A stretch of 64,000 bases of DNA from Viola odorata (Eukaryota > Streptophyta > Magnoliopsida > Malpighiales > Violaceae), in NCBI GenBank assembly GCA_963691705.1, contig OY829545.1, positions 38,117,475-38,181,474 on the forward strand, in the 5' to 3' direction. Within the stretch, counting starts at the first letter, position 1. Each line of letters begins with the position of its first letter. Of this stretch, positions 11,369 through 23,615 are shown one piece after another. The position numbers were made by a program, and so were the translations under genes. A model generated the notes under the pieces. That model ran no database searches, was not told where the DNA came from, and worked only from the letters and a program-made list of their open reading frames with translations.

Positions 11369-12421
11369 CTCCCTTCGTCCATATTTACTTGACGCGAGCC
11401 CACGAATCACACAGATTAAGGCAAAGTGGGTCCGCGTCAGAAATACACCAGATTTTTATCATTTTCCAGACTTTTTTCCTGTTTTCTTTCCTTTTTCTCT
11501 AACACCACATCTCTCACTCCACCCACCACCACCACACCATCTCCATCTCCACCGCCCTTCTTCCCAGAAATTAATCAATTAACCCACCTCTCGTACCAGC
11601 CTCAAACTTCATTTCTAAACCACAAAATCAAAAATGCAGAGGATAACAAAAATCAATTTTGGGCTAAAAAACACAATCAACTTTCTGTGCTAATTAACAT
11701 ACTATAATCATATTCAATTTTGGGCTAAAAAATACAATTGAAGCAAGTGGGTTTGTGTGATTCTGGTGAAGAGACATGTTTTTGGTGAAGAAGAAGGAGA
11801 CAAAGGAGAGAGGTATGGGTTTTTTGGTTTTCAAATTAAAATTAAAGTTCCGTAATTATTTATTTTAATCGAAGCATGCAATTACAGTTCCTGTTCTTCT
11901 TCTTTTTCTTGTTGATGGTTCTGTGAGTTTGGATCTTTCGGGTATTGGGTTTCAGAAGAAAGGTGATTATTTTTTTGATGGGTGGATGAGTTTTGGAGAT
12001 AATGGTGATTAGGTCATCAGATCTGACCATGAAAAGATTGATTTCTTGCAAATCTACCAAAAAAATGAATTTGCAGCAAAATGAAGAAAAAGATGAAGAA
12101 ACAGAGGAGGAGGAAGAAAAAGGTTTCTTGTTGTCGGTGGCTGGTGGTGGTGGTTGTTTGCAACTGCAGGTGGCGGTGACTGGTGGTAGAGGCTGGTGGT
12201 TGTTTACACCGGTGACTGGTGGTGGTGGCCTATTTTTGTTAATGGTGGTCGGAGGCGAGAGGAGGGTGAGGGTTGGATGAGAAAAGGAGGAATGAGGTAG
12301 AGCATATGTAGGGACAATAAGGTAAAATACAGATAAAGATAAGCACATTACTCGAAGGCGTCAATTATTGACACACACCAAGAAATTGGCTAGAACGTCA
12401 TCTAAATATTGACGAAGGGAG
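11369..12421. mobile_element. Stowaway-like (Tc1/mariner) non-autonomous element, about 1.05 kb
   Basis: The left end CTCCCTTCGTCCATATTTA and the right end, read inward on the minus strand as CTCCCTTCGTCAATATTTA, are terminal inverted repeats with one mismatch in 19. Each is flanked by TA, the target duplication of this superfamily. The ends match the CTCCCTCCGT consensus of plant Stowaway. Inside there is no transposase; a GGT-rich stretch (12130-12250) and A/T-rich DNA fill it. It is much longer than typical Stowaway MITEs, suggesting a deleted mariner-like element or captured DNA. Confidence 0.78.
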
Positions 12422-12423
12422 TA

Positions 12424-12902
12424 TCAAATTTCATGGTGGTTAAAGCACCCATAAGTCTATAAGTCAAAACCTCATCATTTGATTCAAACAATGAAAAATT
12501 CTTTAGAAATTCTATAAATTCCTTGGACTATTAGTCTTTTCACCTATGAACTTAATATCGTTAGATACATAACATTCACAGAAGCATTATACTTAGTCTT
12601 TTTCATCTTTCCCAAGCCTTATAGAAAGACCATTTTATAAGTTCTGCTATTATCATAAGAGTAGTAAGCTTATCAGTCATGAGTGTAAATCAAGATCTTG
12701 ATCACCTATGTGATACAAGACTTGCTCACTTCATTCAGTATAATTAAGCCCACTGACACTAATATTAGACGAAGCTGGTGAATGAATAATAACAAGTACT
12801 TGTAAAAATTCATACAATGCTCATACATTAATGCTTAGAGCATAACATAAACATATAATACATATTCAAATAGCATAAACACATAATGTATATTGTTAAT
12901 CC
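12424..12902. other. Intergenic AT-rich DNA, no gene recognised
   Basis: Unique-looking AT-rich sequence that continues on the far side of the solo LTR at 13862, as expected for its target site. No coding or RNA gene seen. Confidence 0.5.
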
Positions 12903-12907
12903 CTTTG

Positions 12908-13856
12908 TGATACGGTTCAAGGATCGCACCAAATCCTAGGGTGCGTTAATGGCAAGAGGCAAGCTTGGATTGAGTAAGAAGAGAAGCGTGCGCAAGAAGA
13001 AACAGCTTGGGTGAGCTGGATGAGTTAATATTAGTATTATTATTATTTCCTTAATTGCTAGATGAGTTAATATTAGTATTATTATTATTTCCTTAATTGC
13101 TAGAGTTTAAATATAGGTAGAAGTTCTATTCCTATTATAATTAGAAGTTGTAAACGCCTATTTAAAGGCTTGCTTTATTATTAATAAAAGGGAGATCAAA
13201 GTTTTCAGCAAATACACCTTACCAAATCCCCGTTTCCCTATTCTACCTTCTTATTCTTTTGATCTCCCTATGCTTAACAGGGTACTCGACTAGGGCGTGA
13301 CCTTCGTGGTGCTTGAGGGATTCGAGTGCAGGTGCGTTGGGAGCGTGTGCGTGACTTGTGTGGTGCTTGAGGGATTCTTGCGTAGTTCTGCAAGGAGCGT
13401 GGCGTAGGCAAAACGTGGCAGCTGAGTGATTTAGTTGTGGGAGGTGCATGAGCTACGCGTGCGTGTTCTTGGGTGGCGACCGTGGGATTCAGTTGTGGGA
13501 GGTGCTCAAGGAGCTTACTAACGATTTGAGGGATTCGTTTGTTGGAGCTTGTGTGACTCAAGCTTCGAAATCGTGTGATTCGATTTCTTTGGGGATTGGA
13601 CGGACTCAATCTCGGTAAGGAGGATTCGTTGGTGCGACGCTTGCGAATTGGACCTTAGGCGCTAGTCAAGTACTAAGCAATCAAAGGAGTTCTAACGATG
13701 AGAGTGATTCTTACATTAACCTCAATTAGTAGCATGGGATGCTAATTGATTAAAAGGAGCGTTCAAGGAGGGATTTGTTTTAATTCCGCACACCAAATCG
13801 AGAGAAGAACAAGATCATCACTTATGCGCGTCTTGTCCTAGCCAGGATCGTATCAC
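12908..13856. repeat. Solo LTR (949 bp) with CTTTG target site duplication
   Basis: Starts TGATACG and ends CGTATCA, a 7-bp terminal inverted repeat of TG...CA type. The five bases before (12903-12907) and after (13857-13861) are both CTTTG. No primer site or internal region is attached, so this is a solo LTR left by LTR-LTR recombination. It contains a TATTTAAA promoter-like motif near 13157 and AATAAA near 13185, placing its sense on the plus strand with moderate support. The family cannot be named from an LTR alone. Confidence 0.87.
13019..13102. repeat. Tandem duplication of a 42-bp unit inside the solo LTR
   Basis: The unit starting GATGAGTTAATATTAG occurs twice in succession (13019-13060 and 13061-13102) with no visible difference, so it arose recently or is corrected. 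Confidence 0.88.
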
Positions 13857-13861
13857 TTTGG

Positions 13862-15104
13862 GTGATGCAATAATATACGATAATAAGAAATAATTGATGC
13901 TGAAAATAATTTCACATAATTATTGATCATGTATTGCAAGAAAACAAAAACTCTTTAATCTTGATTATGCAATCAACCACAGTATTGCATATACATCATA
14001 AGCCAGTATTTTGAGCATAATTATTTTCACATACTTAATTTAAGAGAAAGCGTACCCTTCACCTTGATCTTGTGAGGTTGGTGATAAGAGATTGAAAAAC
14101 GCGTGTCCTTCACTATGATTTTCACATTTTTTTCAGAACTGGTTTAGTTCAATTCCCATGAGTAATTTAATTTATGAGCGACGCAGAGCTCCTAGCCGTT
14201 TCCCACAATCCAAGCTATGATCTAGGATTTTCTTCATGTCGTGCTTGTACTCAAATCCCATGTTTGTTAGCTTTGATAAATCTCATCTAATTCCTTTTAC
14301 TTGTTCACCTATCAATCTACAATGCGATTTATAATATTACTAGATCAACAAACAACTATTGAAAGAACAGACTGGCAAGACCATCCAATTCCTTCCAAAC
14401 TTGAAAAGTCGGGTCTTACGTAAATATGCATCAATTCTCCACATCAAACATGAGATGTGTAAAATAAAAGTTGTTCCATTCTACGAAATGAAAGTTAAAT
14501 CCTGGATTCTTTCTACGTAAATGTAAGAACTGTTATTAATTTTTCTTTATTATATGGAAAAACTAAGGAAAAAATGTTAGATTCACTTATATATGTACCT
14601 TATATGAGGATAAGTTATTATAATTATAATTAAACCAAATAACCCACTGCACTTGTCCACTCATTCAATATTAATCACTACTACCTAAAATTAGTAATAC
14701 CTTGTTTGACTCCTCACTTGTATTATTTGTTTTTAGGTTGATCTACATTTGAGGCATATGCGGAATCTAAAAATGGAAAATGCTTCACACATACTTTCAA
14801 ATTAGAAGGACGTGAGATGTGATCATCTTTCACAATCTCTTTTATCTTGTCCATCCTTTGAATCAAATAAATGCCTAATGTTTCTTCTGATTTTGTAGGT
14901 CCCAATCAAGATATTTCTATTTTTAGGTAATAATGATTAATATAAACCGAATGGATAAATGAAATAGTCTATTTGGTTTAATTAAAAATGTAGTGATTTA
15001 TCCTGACATATGGTACAAATGCATGATTTGAATTTAACCATTTTTCAAAAACTAACAATAGAAAAATAAAAAAAAGAAAGGAGGTAAGAGAAAAATCAAA
15101 GAAG
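13862..15104. other. Intergenic AT-rich DNA, no gene recognised
   Basis: About 1.2 kb with no convincing coding sequence. A 60-codon minus-strand reading at 14723-14905 could be an exon or remnant but matches nothing I recognise. It lies downstream of the reductase exon on the same strand, so a lost 3' exon of that gene could sit here. Confidence 0.4.
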
Positions 15105-15260
15105 AATTCTTGTCATCAATTTGCAATTCAGAGTGATTTTGTTTAAAGTAAGTTGTAATATCTCTAATAGTTGGGTTTGCAGCTGCATAGAGGAATCTGC
15201 CTTTGATTGAAGACTTTTGTATACAAAACACATGTGCTTCACAAACATCATCAATATGCA

Positions 15261-15984
15261 TGATACGAGCGTGGGCTCGTCCGTGTCCGCATGCCTCGCC
15301 CTCAAAAGGCCACCCCCGTGGCTTAGCTTTCCCCACACGCGTGCCAAGAGAAGTATCAAGACAGTGCTTAGCGTCATGTTGCCAGTGCCTGGAAGTTGGC
15401 CTGAGTTGAAGCAAAGCTAGCAGCATGCTGCTAGCTCCATAGCGGCATACCGCTGGTCCCTGGATTTTAATGACTTTCAGCTTTGTTTCGTAATAAGTAT
15501 AAAAAGCTAGAGATAGACTCTTTTTAGGCAGTCTTGAAAATATGAGTATCTCTTCAAAGGCCATATCACCTTAGGTAAGGGATTAAGATTAGGGTTAGAC
15601 CTTCATCTTCTCCAAACAGTCGGATTGCTCAATGTCTTTCATTGAGAGGGTAAATCTTGGAAAGAGATCCTCGTAGCTATTTCGGCAAGGTTGCCTAAGC
15701 TAGAATTAGCAGGGTTTGTCATAGTTTCGGGTTACCTTTTTTGTATAGATCCTTGTAACTAAATGGAAATGTTGCCTAGACTTGATCTAGGAGGGTTTGT
15801 CTTAGTCATCAAGTTACTTCCTTGTATATTTTCCATCAATCTAATATCTATCCACTTCCGCTTCATCGTCTTTCCATTCATCATGTTTCCGTCGGTCATC
15901 AACACCAACCTCCCAACGAGGGCAAGATCCAACCGTGGTCAAAATCTCGTCCTTCATCCCTATAATGAAATCAAGCTCGTATCA
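15261..15984 (+). repeat. 5' LTR of the element in the reductase pseudogene (724 bp)
   Basis: TGATACGAGC...GCTCGTATCA; contains a TATA box (TATAAAAA, 15498-15505) in a central part that the 3' LTR lacks. Confidence 0.85.
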
Positions 15985-15986
15985 TG

Positions 15987-15998
15987 TGGTAGCGGAGC
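15987..15998 (+). promoter_or_regulatory. Primer binding site, initiator-Met-tRNA-like
   Basis: TGGTAGCGGAGC two bases after the LTR; the canonical complement is TGGTATCAGAGC. The Sirevirus at 39367 has the same variant (40647-40658). Confidence 0.65.
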
Positions 15999-17567
15999 TT
16001 CATGACTGCCCTCTAGGTTGGTTTTTCTTTTTTATCTCAAAATTGTCTTCTTTGTGTTCATCTTATGTGTCTATGGTTCTATGTCAAAAGTCCCAAAATT
16101 TCTGACCAAAATCTTCCCTTTATGTATCTTAAACACTAATCTTGAATTTTGTTAACTTTTGGCGAAAGTCTCATGTCATTTGGAGACCAAATTCGAAAGT
16201 TACAAGATTTCAGACTCGGTGTTCTTATTGTTCTTCGTGTTTGTTATGTTTGTGAATATTATACCGTCCATAAAATATCCAAATTTTGTGTCCAAAATCT
16301 TCAGTTTGTTTGTGAAAAATGTTATTTTTGAGTCGCCGGCAAATTCTGTGAAAATTTCATGCATTTTGGCCAAAACAAAAGGGTGTGCAAATTTCATCTA
16401 AGAAGTATCATTCTTGTGTTCTTGGTCTATTTTCTCTGTATTTTCTGCTGATTTGCTTCTTATGTCCTTCAGGAAAATTGTAGTTATCTGTCTTAGGAAT
16501 GTCCATATTTAATTTTGTGAGATTTAGCCATCGTTTGCTATTTGTTTGAGTCAAAATCCGAAGAATAGTCCAAGAACAGCTCAAGCAGACTGCTTGATGT
16601 TCTTCATGTGTTCTTGAGTTTGTGTTTAAATCTTTTCTTTGTTTGGTCCAAAGTCAGCAACTTCCACTCCTTCTCACTTTTCCTTAAAACCCTCACTACC
16701 AAGCTCTCTTACCCAAATTTTGCCATTTTTATGCTAGTCAAAAGGAACCTCTCTAAAGCAACCTGCAAATTCCTTGTTTGAGCTTTAAAACCAGCTGGAA
16801 CTCATAGAAATGTTCCCACCAAAATATCTCTAAAAAATCCTAGACAAAGCCTCAAACTAAAGTCCTACACTAAAACCATTCAAGTTGCACACAAAGTCCT
16901 AAACTAAGCACCTAAAAGCTAGCACCTAAAAAGGAAAACGTGGTGAGTTTTAAACACATGGGTGAACTTTCTTTCTTTGTTCTAAACTCAACTTTTAGTT
17001 TTCTATTTTTCTGTCCTAAAGTCCTAGAGTGTTAATGTCAAGTCTCCAAGTCCTAAACACATTTTCTTTTCTTTTCTTTCACGTCTCAAGTCAAGTAACA
17101 ATTTTCCAGCAAGTGTCTTTGAGTCTTGTCCCTTTCTTTGTGTCTTCCTTTTGCTTATTTGATTGAGTCTTCGTGGATGTTACTTGAGATTGTTGACTTG
17201 AATGTGGTGAGCACACAGAGCATGTTTACAAGCGCTTAAGGATTGTGAGAACAAATGTTGCGAGAGATTAAACACGTGAGGATGTGTGATTTTCACAAAC
17301 GTATATATATATATATATCTAGTTTGTTTTATTTTTGTAGGTAAAAATTTCTTATTGCCTTGGCTACCAAGAGCCTTCCACGAGTCATGCGTCTCATCCA
17401 AACCGAAGGCGATCCCTACAGGCCTCCACCTTTCAGCACGAGAAAGCATTTCCGCTTGAGAGGAAAAAGAGTGGAAGGGAGAAATGGCAGTATTTGTGCT
17501 TGAGTCACCCTTTACGCATTCGGAAATTCACATCCTCTAAGGCTTAGATTCGAGGAAGAATCTCCTC

Positions 17568-17581
17568 AAAGGGGGATGGGA
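17568..17581 (+). promoter_or_regulatory. Polypurine tract
   Basis: AAAGGGGGATGGGA directly before the TG of the 3' LTR. Confidence 0.75.
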
Positions 17582-17811
17582 TGATACGAGCGTGGGCTTG
17601 TCCGTGTCCGCATTCCTTGCCCTCGAAAGGCCACCCACGTGGCCTATCTTTCCCTGCACACATACCAAGAGAAATATCAAGACAGTGCTTAGTGGCATGC
17701 CGTTTCATCATCTTTCCGTCGGTCATCAACACCAACCTCCCAACGAGGTCTAGATCCAGCTGTGGCCAAACTCTCGGCCTTCATCTCTCTAACGGAACCA
17801 AGCTCGTATCA
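17582..17811 (+). repeat. 3' LTR, internally deleted (230 bp)
   Basis: Matches the two ends of the 5' LTR but lacks roughly 490 bp of the middle, including the TATA box. Confidence 0.85.
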
Positions 17812-18009
17812 ATGCACAAGAAGAATTGACCCCAAAAGTTCTTCCATAAACTTAAGTCCCCAATCAAATAATGGATGTCCTTTAAATGGTGACAAGATCT
17901 CCACAATAGAGAGAGGTACATAAGAAAGTAGAGAATCTCCTCCCACAAGACCGCTAGCTAGAGTCACCACTTCTAATTTGGAGTCCTCAGTTTCATTATA
18001 ACTCAACAA

Positions 18010-18388
18010 CTCTCTCTCAAAATACTAGAGAATTAAAAGTATTTAGAGCTACATAATACAATTTTACCATCATATACTATCAAATAGGTCATTCGAGAAT
18101 GCAATGTTACTAGCTAAGCCGAAACGGTATTGACCACCTAGAATAGCGAGCCATTTCTATAGCACGACCAATTAGTTCGTTTATTTGTTATGGTGTTCGT
18201 AATAGTCTTGAAAAAATTAGTTTATAGAAACGAAAAATAAGAAGATTGGTTATACGTTATACAATTGGTGAAAAATGAATTAAAGAATATAAGATGGATA
18301 TAAAATGTAGGGTTGTGCAAAAAATTGAAATCCGAGAAATTGAAAAGAACTAACCGAAAAATGAAGAAAATCAAACTTTATCCGATCC
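18010..18388. other. Host DNA between reductase exon and Tat element
   Basis: AT-rich, with GAAATCCGAG/AACCGAAA-type phrases near 18330 that resume after the Tat element at 25770, so this is its target site. No gene recognised. Confidence 0.5.
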
Positions 18389-18393
18389 GTAAC

Positions 18394-20813
18394 TATTGCT
18401 ACCCGATTTTGAATTTTTTCGCAACTCTTTTTTATTTTATTACTTATCACGTTTAATAGCCCGTTTACATCAAATTTTAGTTGATCTTTGATCGTGGGCT
18501 ATTTGTTTAATATTCTGCGTCATTTCATGTCTTTCTAAGTTTTTCGTATTTTTGACTGTCTTTACGCGAACTCCTTTCGGTCCCGAGTGAGTTTCCTCGG
18601 ACCGTGGATCGAGCGCGTTATTTCTTTAGTTGATAATTACCTACTATTTTTCTCTTTCACGCCATCTCGTTTGGTTTCGTTCAATTTTTGTCGTAAAGGC
18701 ATTTATTTTGCGTCCGAACTTTTGACATTTTCGAAAAAGAAAATAATTATATTAAACCGAACTACGCATTTATTCACTATATGCTAGTCATCTTGTCTTA
18801 TTTGTCTGCACACTTTGTTCCCCTCGGTTCAGATTTATTTTTGAGCAATTTCGCTCGTACCAAAAATATCTCGTTCGTGTCCGAATTAATGCATTAATGC
18901 TAATTAATGCATCCTCATCCAGCCTCGTCGCCTTTTTCCCAAATTTGAATTTGCCAACGTGGATTCATCATCACGAGCTGACATCCATGAATCCTTGGCC
19001 ACACAAACAAAACTTGCTCCCTACTTCAACGCGTTTTTATCATCACCGAGCCTCGTCATCGCGCCTCGTCATCCATGGCAGCTCACTCCAAACTGACTTA
19101 AGTTTCCCTATAAATACCCAATTCCAAGCAAGGCATCAAGGGGGGCAATTCCATGCTTTAGTCCCCCCTTTTATTCATGCTCTCTCCCTTTGCTTTTTAT
19201 GCTTGCATTTCCATCATTTTTCTGCCTCTGTTTCCAATAATTAATTGTTTCTGGTTTTGATTCAATTAATTTTTCTTATTACTTTCAATCAATTGCCGCT
19301 CTTACTTTAAAATTAATTTCGCCTGAATTGCTTGCTGTTTAATTAGTTCAATTGATCAAATTGATTTAATTTGCTTAATTTCGTTTTGTCCAAATGATCA
19401 CTGTTTTGAATTAATTGAAGAGTTGTGTTTGGTCGATTTAATTGTTGTTGTGTTGTGGCTGGTTTTTGTTCAGATTGGGGTCTGCTTTCATGGTTGTTTT
19501 GGCCAAAATTTATCTGTTGCTTCGGTTTATTATTTGTGCAGGTTGGCTGGAGAAGACGATGAACAGTAACAGAAAGGGAGGGAAAAAGTAGGTGACGGGA
19601 TAGGTTTGTGTTTAGTTTGGCTGCTGGGCCAAGCAAATTGCTTAGGCCCAAGTGGAGAAGAAGAGGAGTGAAGGGCTGGTGTTACGCCAAGCCCGCAAGG
19701 AAAGGAGAAGATGGGTTGTCTGGCCCATGCGGGAAAGGAAAAGAGAAGAGGACTTGGCCCTTGGCTGATCTGATGCTGGGTTGTTTTGAGCCCAACTGTT
19801 GGGCCCAGTTTTTTGTCCCACCGTAAGTATTTCGTATCCTTTGCTCGTTTGTAATATTTAATTAACTAATTTACATATTTTTAATTATTAATTAATCATT
19901 TGCATTTAATTATCAAATAATTAATTTGCTTGTTTTTAATTAACTAATTAATTGTTTTAATTGTTTTACTTATTTTAATTGTTAAATCATTTTTTTTAAT
20001 TGCTTGATGTTTGTTTTACTCGTACTAATGATCTCATTTTGTAGGGGAAAATCAAATCTTCGCTCACAAGTACATTTTTCTCAACTCTTTTATTTATTCA
20101 ATGTTTTCTGCAAATATTATTTGTATGCATGCTATTTAAAAATGTTAAAAACTTATATCATAATCGTATGCATGATATTTAGAATTGTTAGAAAATAAAA
20201 TCAATACACATGTTTACGGGTTTAAATCACTTGTTTTTTATGGCATGAAACTAATTGTTATGCATTGATACATGAGCATGGTGGCTTCGATCCCATACGG
20301 TTATTTGCATTCATTAAATTGGTATTGTGCTAGTTTTTATCCATGATAGGATCACGTAATAATTAATTAATCATACATGGGCAGATGATAATAACGGATC
20401 GCTCACTTTAGTAAACAATGGTAACCATTCCGTTGAAGAAATACTTGTCCCGAAGTTGACCCGACTTGTCCTGATGTTGTCCCGACCCTAAGAATACTAA
20501 AGTGACATTTCCTATGAGGGCTAACTTATGTGTTTTTTTATTGTCCCTTCCGAGCACCTTTTTACCGGTAACCTTTTTTAAGGATGTGACTCGGGTGCCT
20601 AACACCTTCCCGAGTCCAAAATACGACCTCGAACCTTCATTTTTTGGTTTAGACCTATTGTGCCTTAGTTTTTTATTTTATGCCATGACGATTAGGTTCC
20701 CTAAACCTAGAAAATAAATAGGGTGGCGAGTTCATTACATTATACGAGGCATCGATTTATGCTTAGCATCTGTCCCGGACCTATTCGCGTGAAATCAAAA
20801 AGGGGGTGCGACA
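18394..20813 (+). repeat. 5' LTR of the Tat-type element (2420 bp)
   Basis: Starts TATTGCTACCC (the 3' copy has TGTTGCTACCC, so the first G has mutated) and ends GGGTGCGACA. TATA box TATAAATA at 19109-19116. Confidence 0.87.
19109..19116 (+). promoter_or_regulatory. TATA box of the Tat-type LTR
   Basis: CCTATAAATACCC context about 715 bases into the LTR. The segment around it is missing from the 3' LTR. Confidence 0.6.
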
Positions 20814-20814
20814 G

Positions 20815-20833
20815 TTTGGAGACTTCACTAGGG
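20815..20833 (+). promoter_or_regulatory. Primer binding site of the Tat-type element
   Basis: TTTGGAGACTTCACTAGGG, directly after the LTR. It differs at a few positions from the site in the Ogre element at 49515 (TTTGGCGACTTCACTGGGA), of the type reported for Ogre elements. Confidence 0.65.
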
Positions 20834-23218
20834 AATTTAGGGTCGAAGCGGGGTTTTTTAAGGTGTTTATTTTTTTTTATTATTTACTTGCTTTAATAAA
20901 CTTTTTTTGTGATTATTTGTTATACGCTTTGATGAACTGTCATACGCATCTTATGCATAGGCCCTACACCCAAGGGCCGCTTACGAAATAAGTTAGGAAG
21001 GGGAGTAGTGACACCCTGGGACTCGAGTCCTAGGTAATGTTCACCAAACCCAACTCGTTCGAACCCCTAAAGCCAGTCGAAAGGTTGCCTGGTCCCGCAA
21101 GGAATCGGTTGACACTGGACGACACTTTAGGGACCATTCTATGGTATCGTTCGGGAACCTTCGGTCGTTCGAAATTAGTCGACGTCAAAAGCCCTCATCA
21201 TGTGCATCATACTTGCTTTGTCATAACTTTCATTAATCCTATTTCTACGTTTTTTCTCACATAATTTTTGCGATGCAGGTGAAAAAAATAACTTAGTAAA
21301 ATAATTCATTCAATTTACTAACACTTGAACTCTGCTTTTTCACAAGACTCGTCCTGCTTATTCAGCTAGTGGCGATGCCTACAATACTTTTGTATACAGT
21401 CGAGCCTATGACTTTAAACAAGGGCGCTTCATGGGAGGCAACCCACGTGTTCTTTTCAATATTTTAGTTTTTTCGTTAATTTTAAATTCAACATCTTGGG
21501 ACATCTTTTTCCTGTGAATTTACTATTTTTTCCCTCTTTATTTCAGGTGCAGTGAGACTTGTACTTGGGGGCAAGCGAGTGAAGTGACGATCAAAAGATG
21601 GCATTGAAAAATGTCAAAGCTCATTTTTCAGGGAAGTTCATTTTCCATTAGTATTAAGCCTTTTAACAGTCTTTGTACAGTCATTTTTTTAACATTGGGG
21701 GCAATTTTGAATTTATCCCCTAAAATTGTTAAATCTTTTCGAGTTTTGTAGTTGTAATTTTTTTTTTACTTTGCTTGAAAAGAAAAAAATAATAAAAAAA
21801 TCCACACTACCCTTAAATTTTCAAACCACACGTAAATTAAGCATGTTCGTCAATTTTATTACGTCATGGATAACTTATGCGTTCATTAGAAATTATATAA
21901 ACATACATGATCTTGTCTGTTAACTCTTATATCCATGACATGTTTTATACGTAATTAGTCACAAGCATATCCCTGCAAGCATTTTTGGGCCTTCACGCCT
22001 TATTTTTTTTCATGACTGCAAATGCTCAACTAGGTGCTAGTCGAATTTGCATAATATCCAGGGTACATACACCATCAGACATGGGATAACAGTAAGATGA
22101 CATTGGACTTTGCTCTTTCTTCCCCTTTTAATTTATTTCCAACCAAACATACACCACTCTACGTCTTTTTTACTGTTCAAAGACTTCTTCTAAACTCCTC
22201 GCTAATGAGTAGTGCTCGACTGAGGTGGCCGACTAAAGCGCCAGAAGCATGTTAAAATTCCTTTCAACGAATTAGCAGGACGACAAGGAAACCCTCAAAG
22301 GATGACAGTCTGCGTTAATACATAGAAGAGCGGGAAAAAAAACTCGAGGGTCGTTGGCCGAAAGAATCGAAACAAAGGAAATCACACTTGCTTCACTTGT
22401 TGTTTGTATCTAAAAAAAAAAAAAAGAAAAAAAGAGAAAAGAGAGAAAGAAAAAAGAAAAAAAAAGAGAAAAAAAAGAGAAGAAAGAAATACAAAGAAAA
22501 TGTGTCTCAAGAAACACCAAATCAATAAAAACGGAAGCAAGTGCAAAAAAAAAATCAATCAAGTTCGATCAAGGATAACCATGAGGAAGAATGTCCCAAT
22601 AAAAGAAGAAGAACTCGTGTACTTTGCTCTTCTCCGCAATCAAATTGTCAAAACATCATTCACTATAATTTGCCCTCATCACAATCAGTCACTGAGCGCA
22701 AACTCAAACAAAAAACCAACAACACAGCTAACTTTCTTTTTCCGCAAAATCTCTCATTTTCTATCTCTTGCAAAGTCCTCTTGATTATTAGAATGCCCAT
22801 GCATGTGCATCTTTCACTCGGATTGACATTGCAAATTTAATTTTGGTGCTATGTTTATTGCATTTTTAGGAGTGTAAACACGTAGCCTTATTTTCTGAGC
22901 GTGAGCGCAAACACTAATATCCGGTGAGGGTTGCTTAAGTTTACATGTCATGGGAAAGTCTTGTTCTTGAGGTTGTTATTTCCTGAACAAGACGCAGACG
23001 TTATCTAGACTCGTATCAATCATGTTTATATAACGAAAATGGATAAACATGTTTTCCAAAAAAAACTTGAATTTATTTTCTCTTAAACAAAAAGGTCGTT
23101 TTCATCATTGACAAAATACTGGGGGCAAACCTTAAGGGTAGTGTAGGAATAATGTCATATACATCATATATGATTTGATCTCATTGTTCTCCCATTTATC
23201 AATTGCTTTCTCTTTTTT
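20834..23218 (+). other. Internal non-coding region of the Tat-type element
   Basis: Ogre-like leader to about 21450, then 3' UTR-like sequence. Purine motifs resembling the polypurine tract recur (TTGGGGGCAAG at 21566, ATTGGGGGCAAT at 21694, CTGGGGGCAAA at 23119). An A/G-rich stretch (22410-22500) explains lysine-rich spurious readings. No gag or pol motif. Confidence 0.65.
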
Positions 23219-23416
23219 CCATCTGTTGCTGCTTCGTGTTTGTTTCCTTCCTATTTGCAGGATACAGATACACTTTGATGGAATCACTCCTCAATCATGG
23301 ATCTTCGATGAAGAATTCCATCTGTTGCTGCTTCGTGTTTGTTTCCTTCCTATTTGCAGGATACAGATACACTTTGATGGAATCACTCCTCAATCATGGG
23401 TCTTCGATGAAGAAAT
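23219..23416 (+). repeat. 99-bp tandem duplication
   Basis: The unit beginning CCATCTGTTGCTGCTTCG at 23219 repeats at 23318 almost without change. Confidence 0.88.
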
Positions 23417-23615
23417 CGTTGTAATGCCCTCATCTTGGATTTTTGTCAAAATCCAATCAACATTGAATGGAGTACGTTACCACTCCCAAATCAAATTCAT
23501 GTGGTGGATCACGCTCCCTCGTGTTCAAATCAACTTCAGTTCGCACAGTAAGTTCAAGGTAAGAACTGCTTTCCCTTTACACCCTTTTTCAGAAACATCA
23601 TTCTGCACCCAATTG

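Larger units (their letters stand above)
15261..17811 (+). mobile_element. Non-autonomous LTR retrotransposon (2551 bp) with ATGCA target duplication
   Basis: LTRs at 15261-15984 and 17582-17811 share TGATACGAGC...GCTCGTATCA ends. A primer site TGGTAGCGGAGC (15987-15998, initiator-Met type with mismatches) and a polypurine tract (17568-17581) border the 1.6-kb internal region, which has no gag or pol. ATGCA flanks both sides (15256-15260, 17812-17816). The phrase before the purine tract resembles chromovirus (Ty3/gypsy) 3' ends, but copia cannot be excluded. It must have moved with proteins from another element. Confidence 0.88.
15105..18009 (-). pseudogene. Exon of a DFR/anthocyanidin-reductase-like NADPH reductase, split by an LTR element
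   Basis: Two minus-strand pieces, 17812-18009 and 15105-15260, read in one frame once the element at 15261-17811 and one copy of its ATGCA duplication are set aside. They give about 115 residues typical of the middle of the dihydroflavonol reductase / anthocyanidin reductase / HC-toxin reductase family (extended short-chain dehydrogenases): EVVTLASGLVGG, then a variable segment, then the HIDDVCEAHVF block and KGRFLYAAANPTI. Such enzymes reduce flavonoid or related carbonyls with NADPH in the cytosol. The N-terminal Rossmann exons and the C-terminal exon are not found nearby; a Tat element at 18394 lies upstream. It is a relic, either of a gene cut up by insertions or of a fragment already lone. 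Confidence 0.75.

Noticed and set aside
11860..12348. 162-codon minus-strand frame in the Stowaway-like element
   Set aside because: Low-complexity Pro/Ser/Thr reading opposite a GGT-rich stretch; no transposase motif (no DDD/DDE signature).
13243..13609. Two overlapping minus-strand frames (68 and 111 codons) in the solo LTR
   Set aside because: Contained in an LTR, repeat-like composition (HAPNAPALESLKHH), no known domain.
22404..22784. Lysine/glutamate-rich open frame
   Set aside because: Low-complexity A/G stretch in a transposon 3' UTR; no ATG context or domain.
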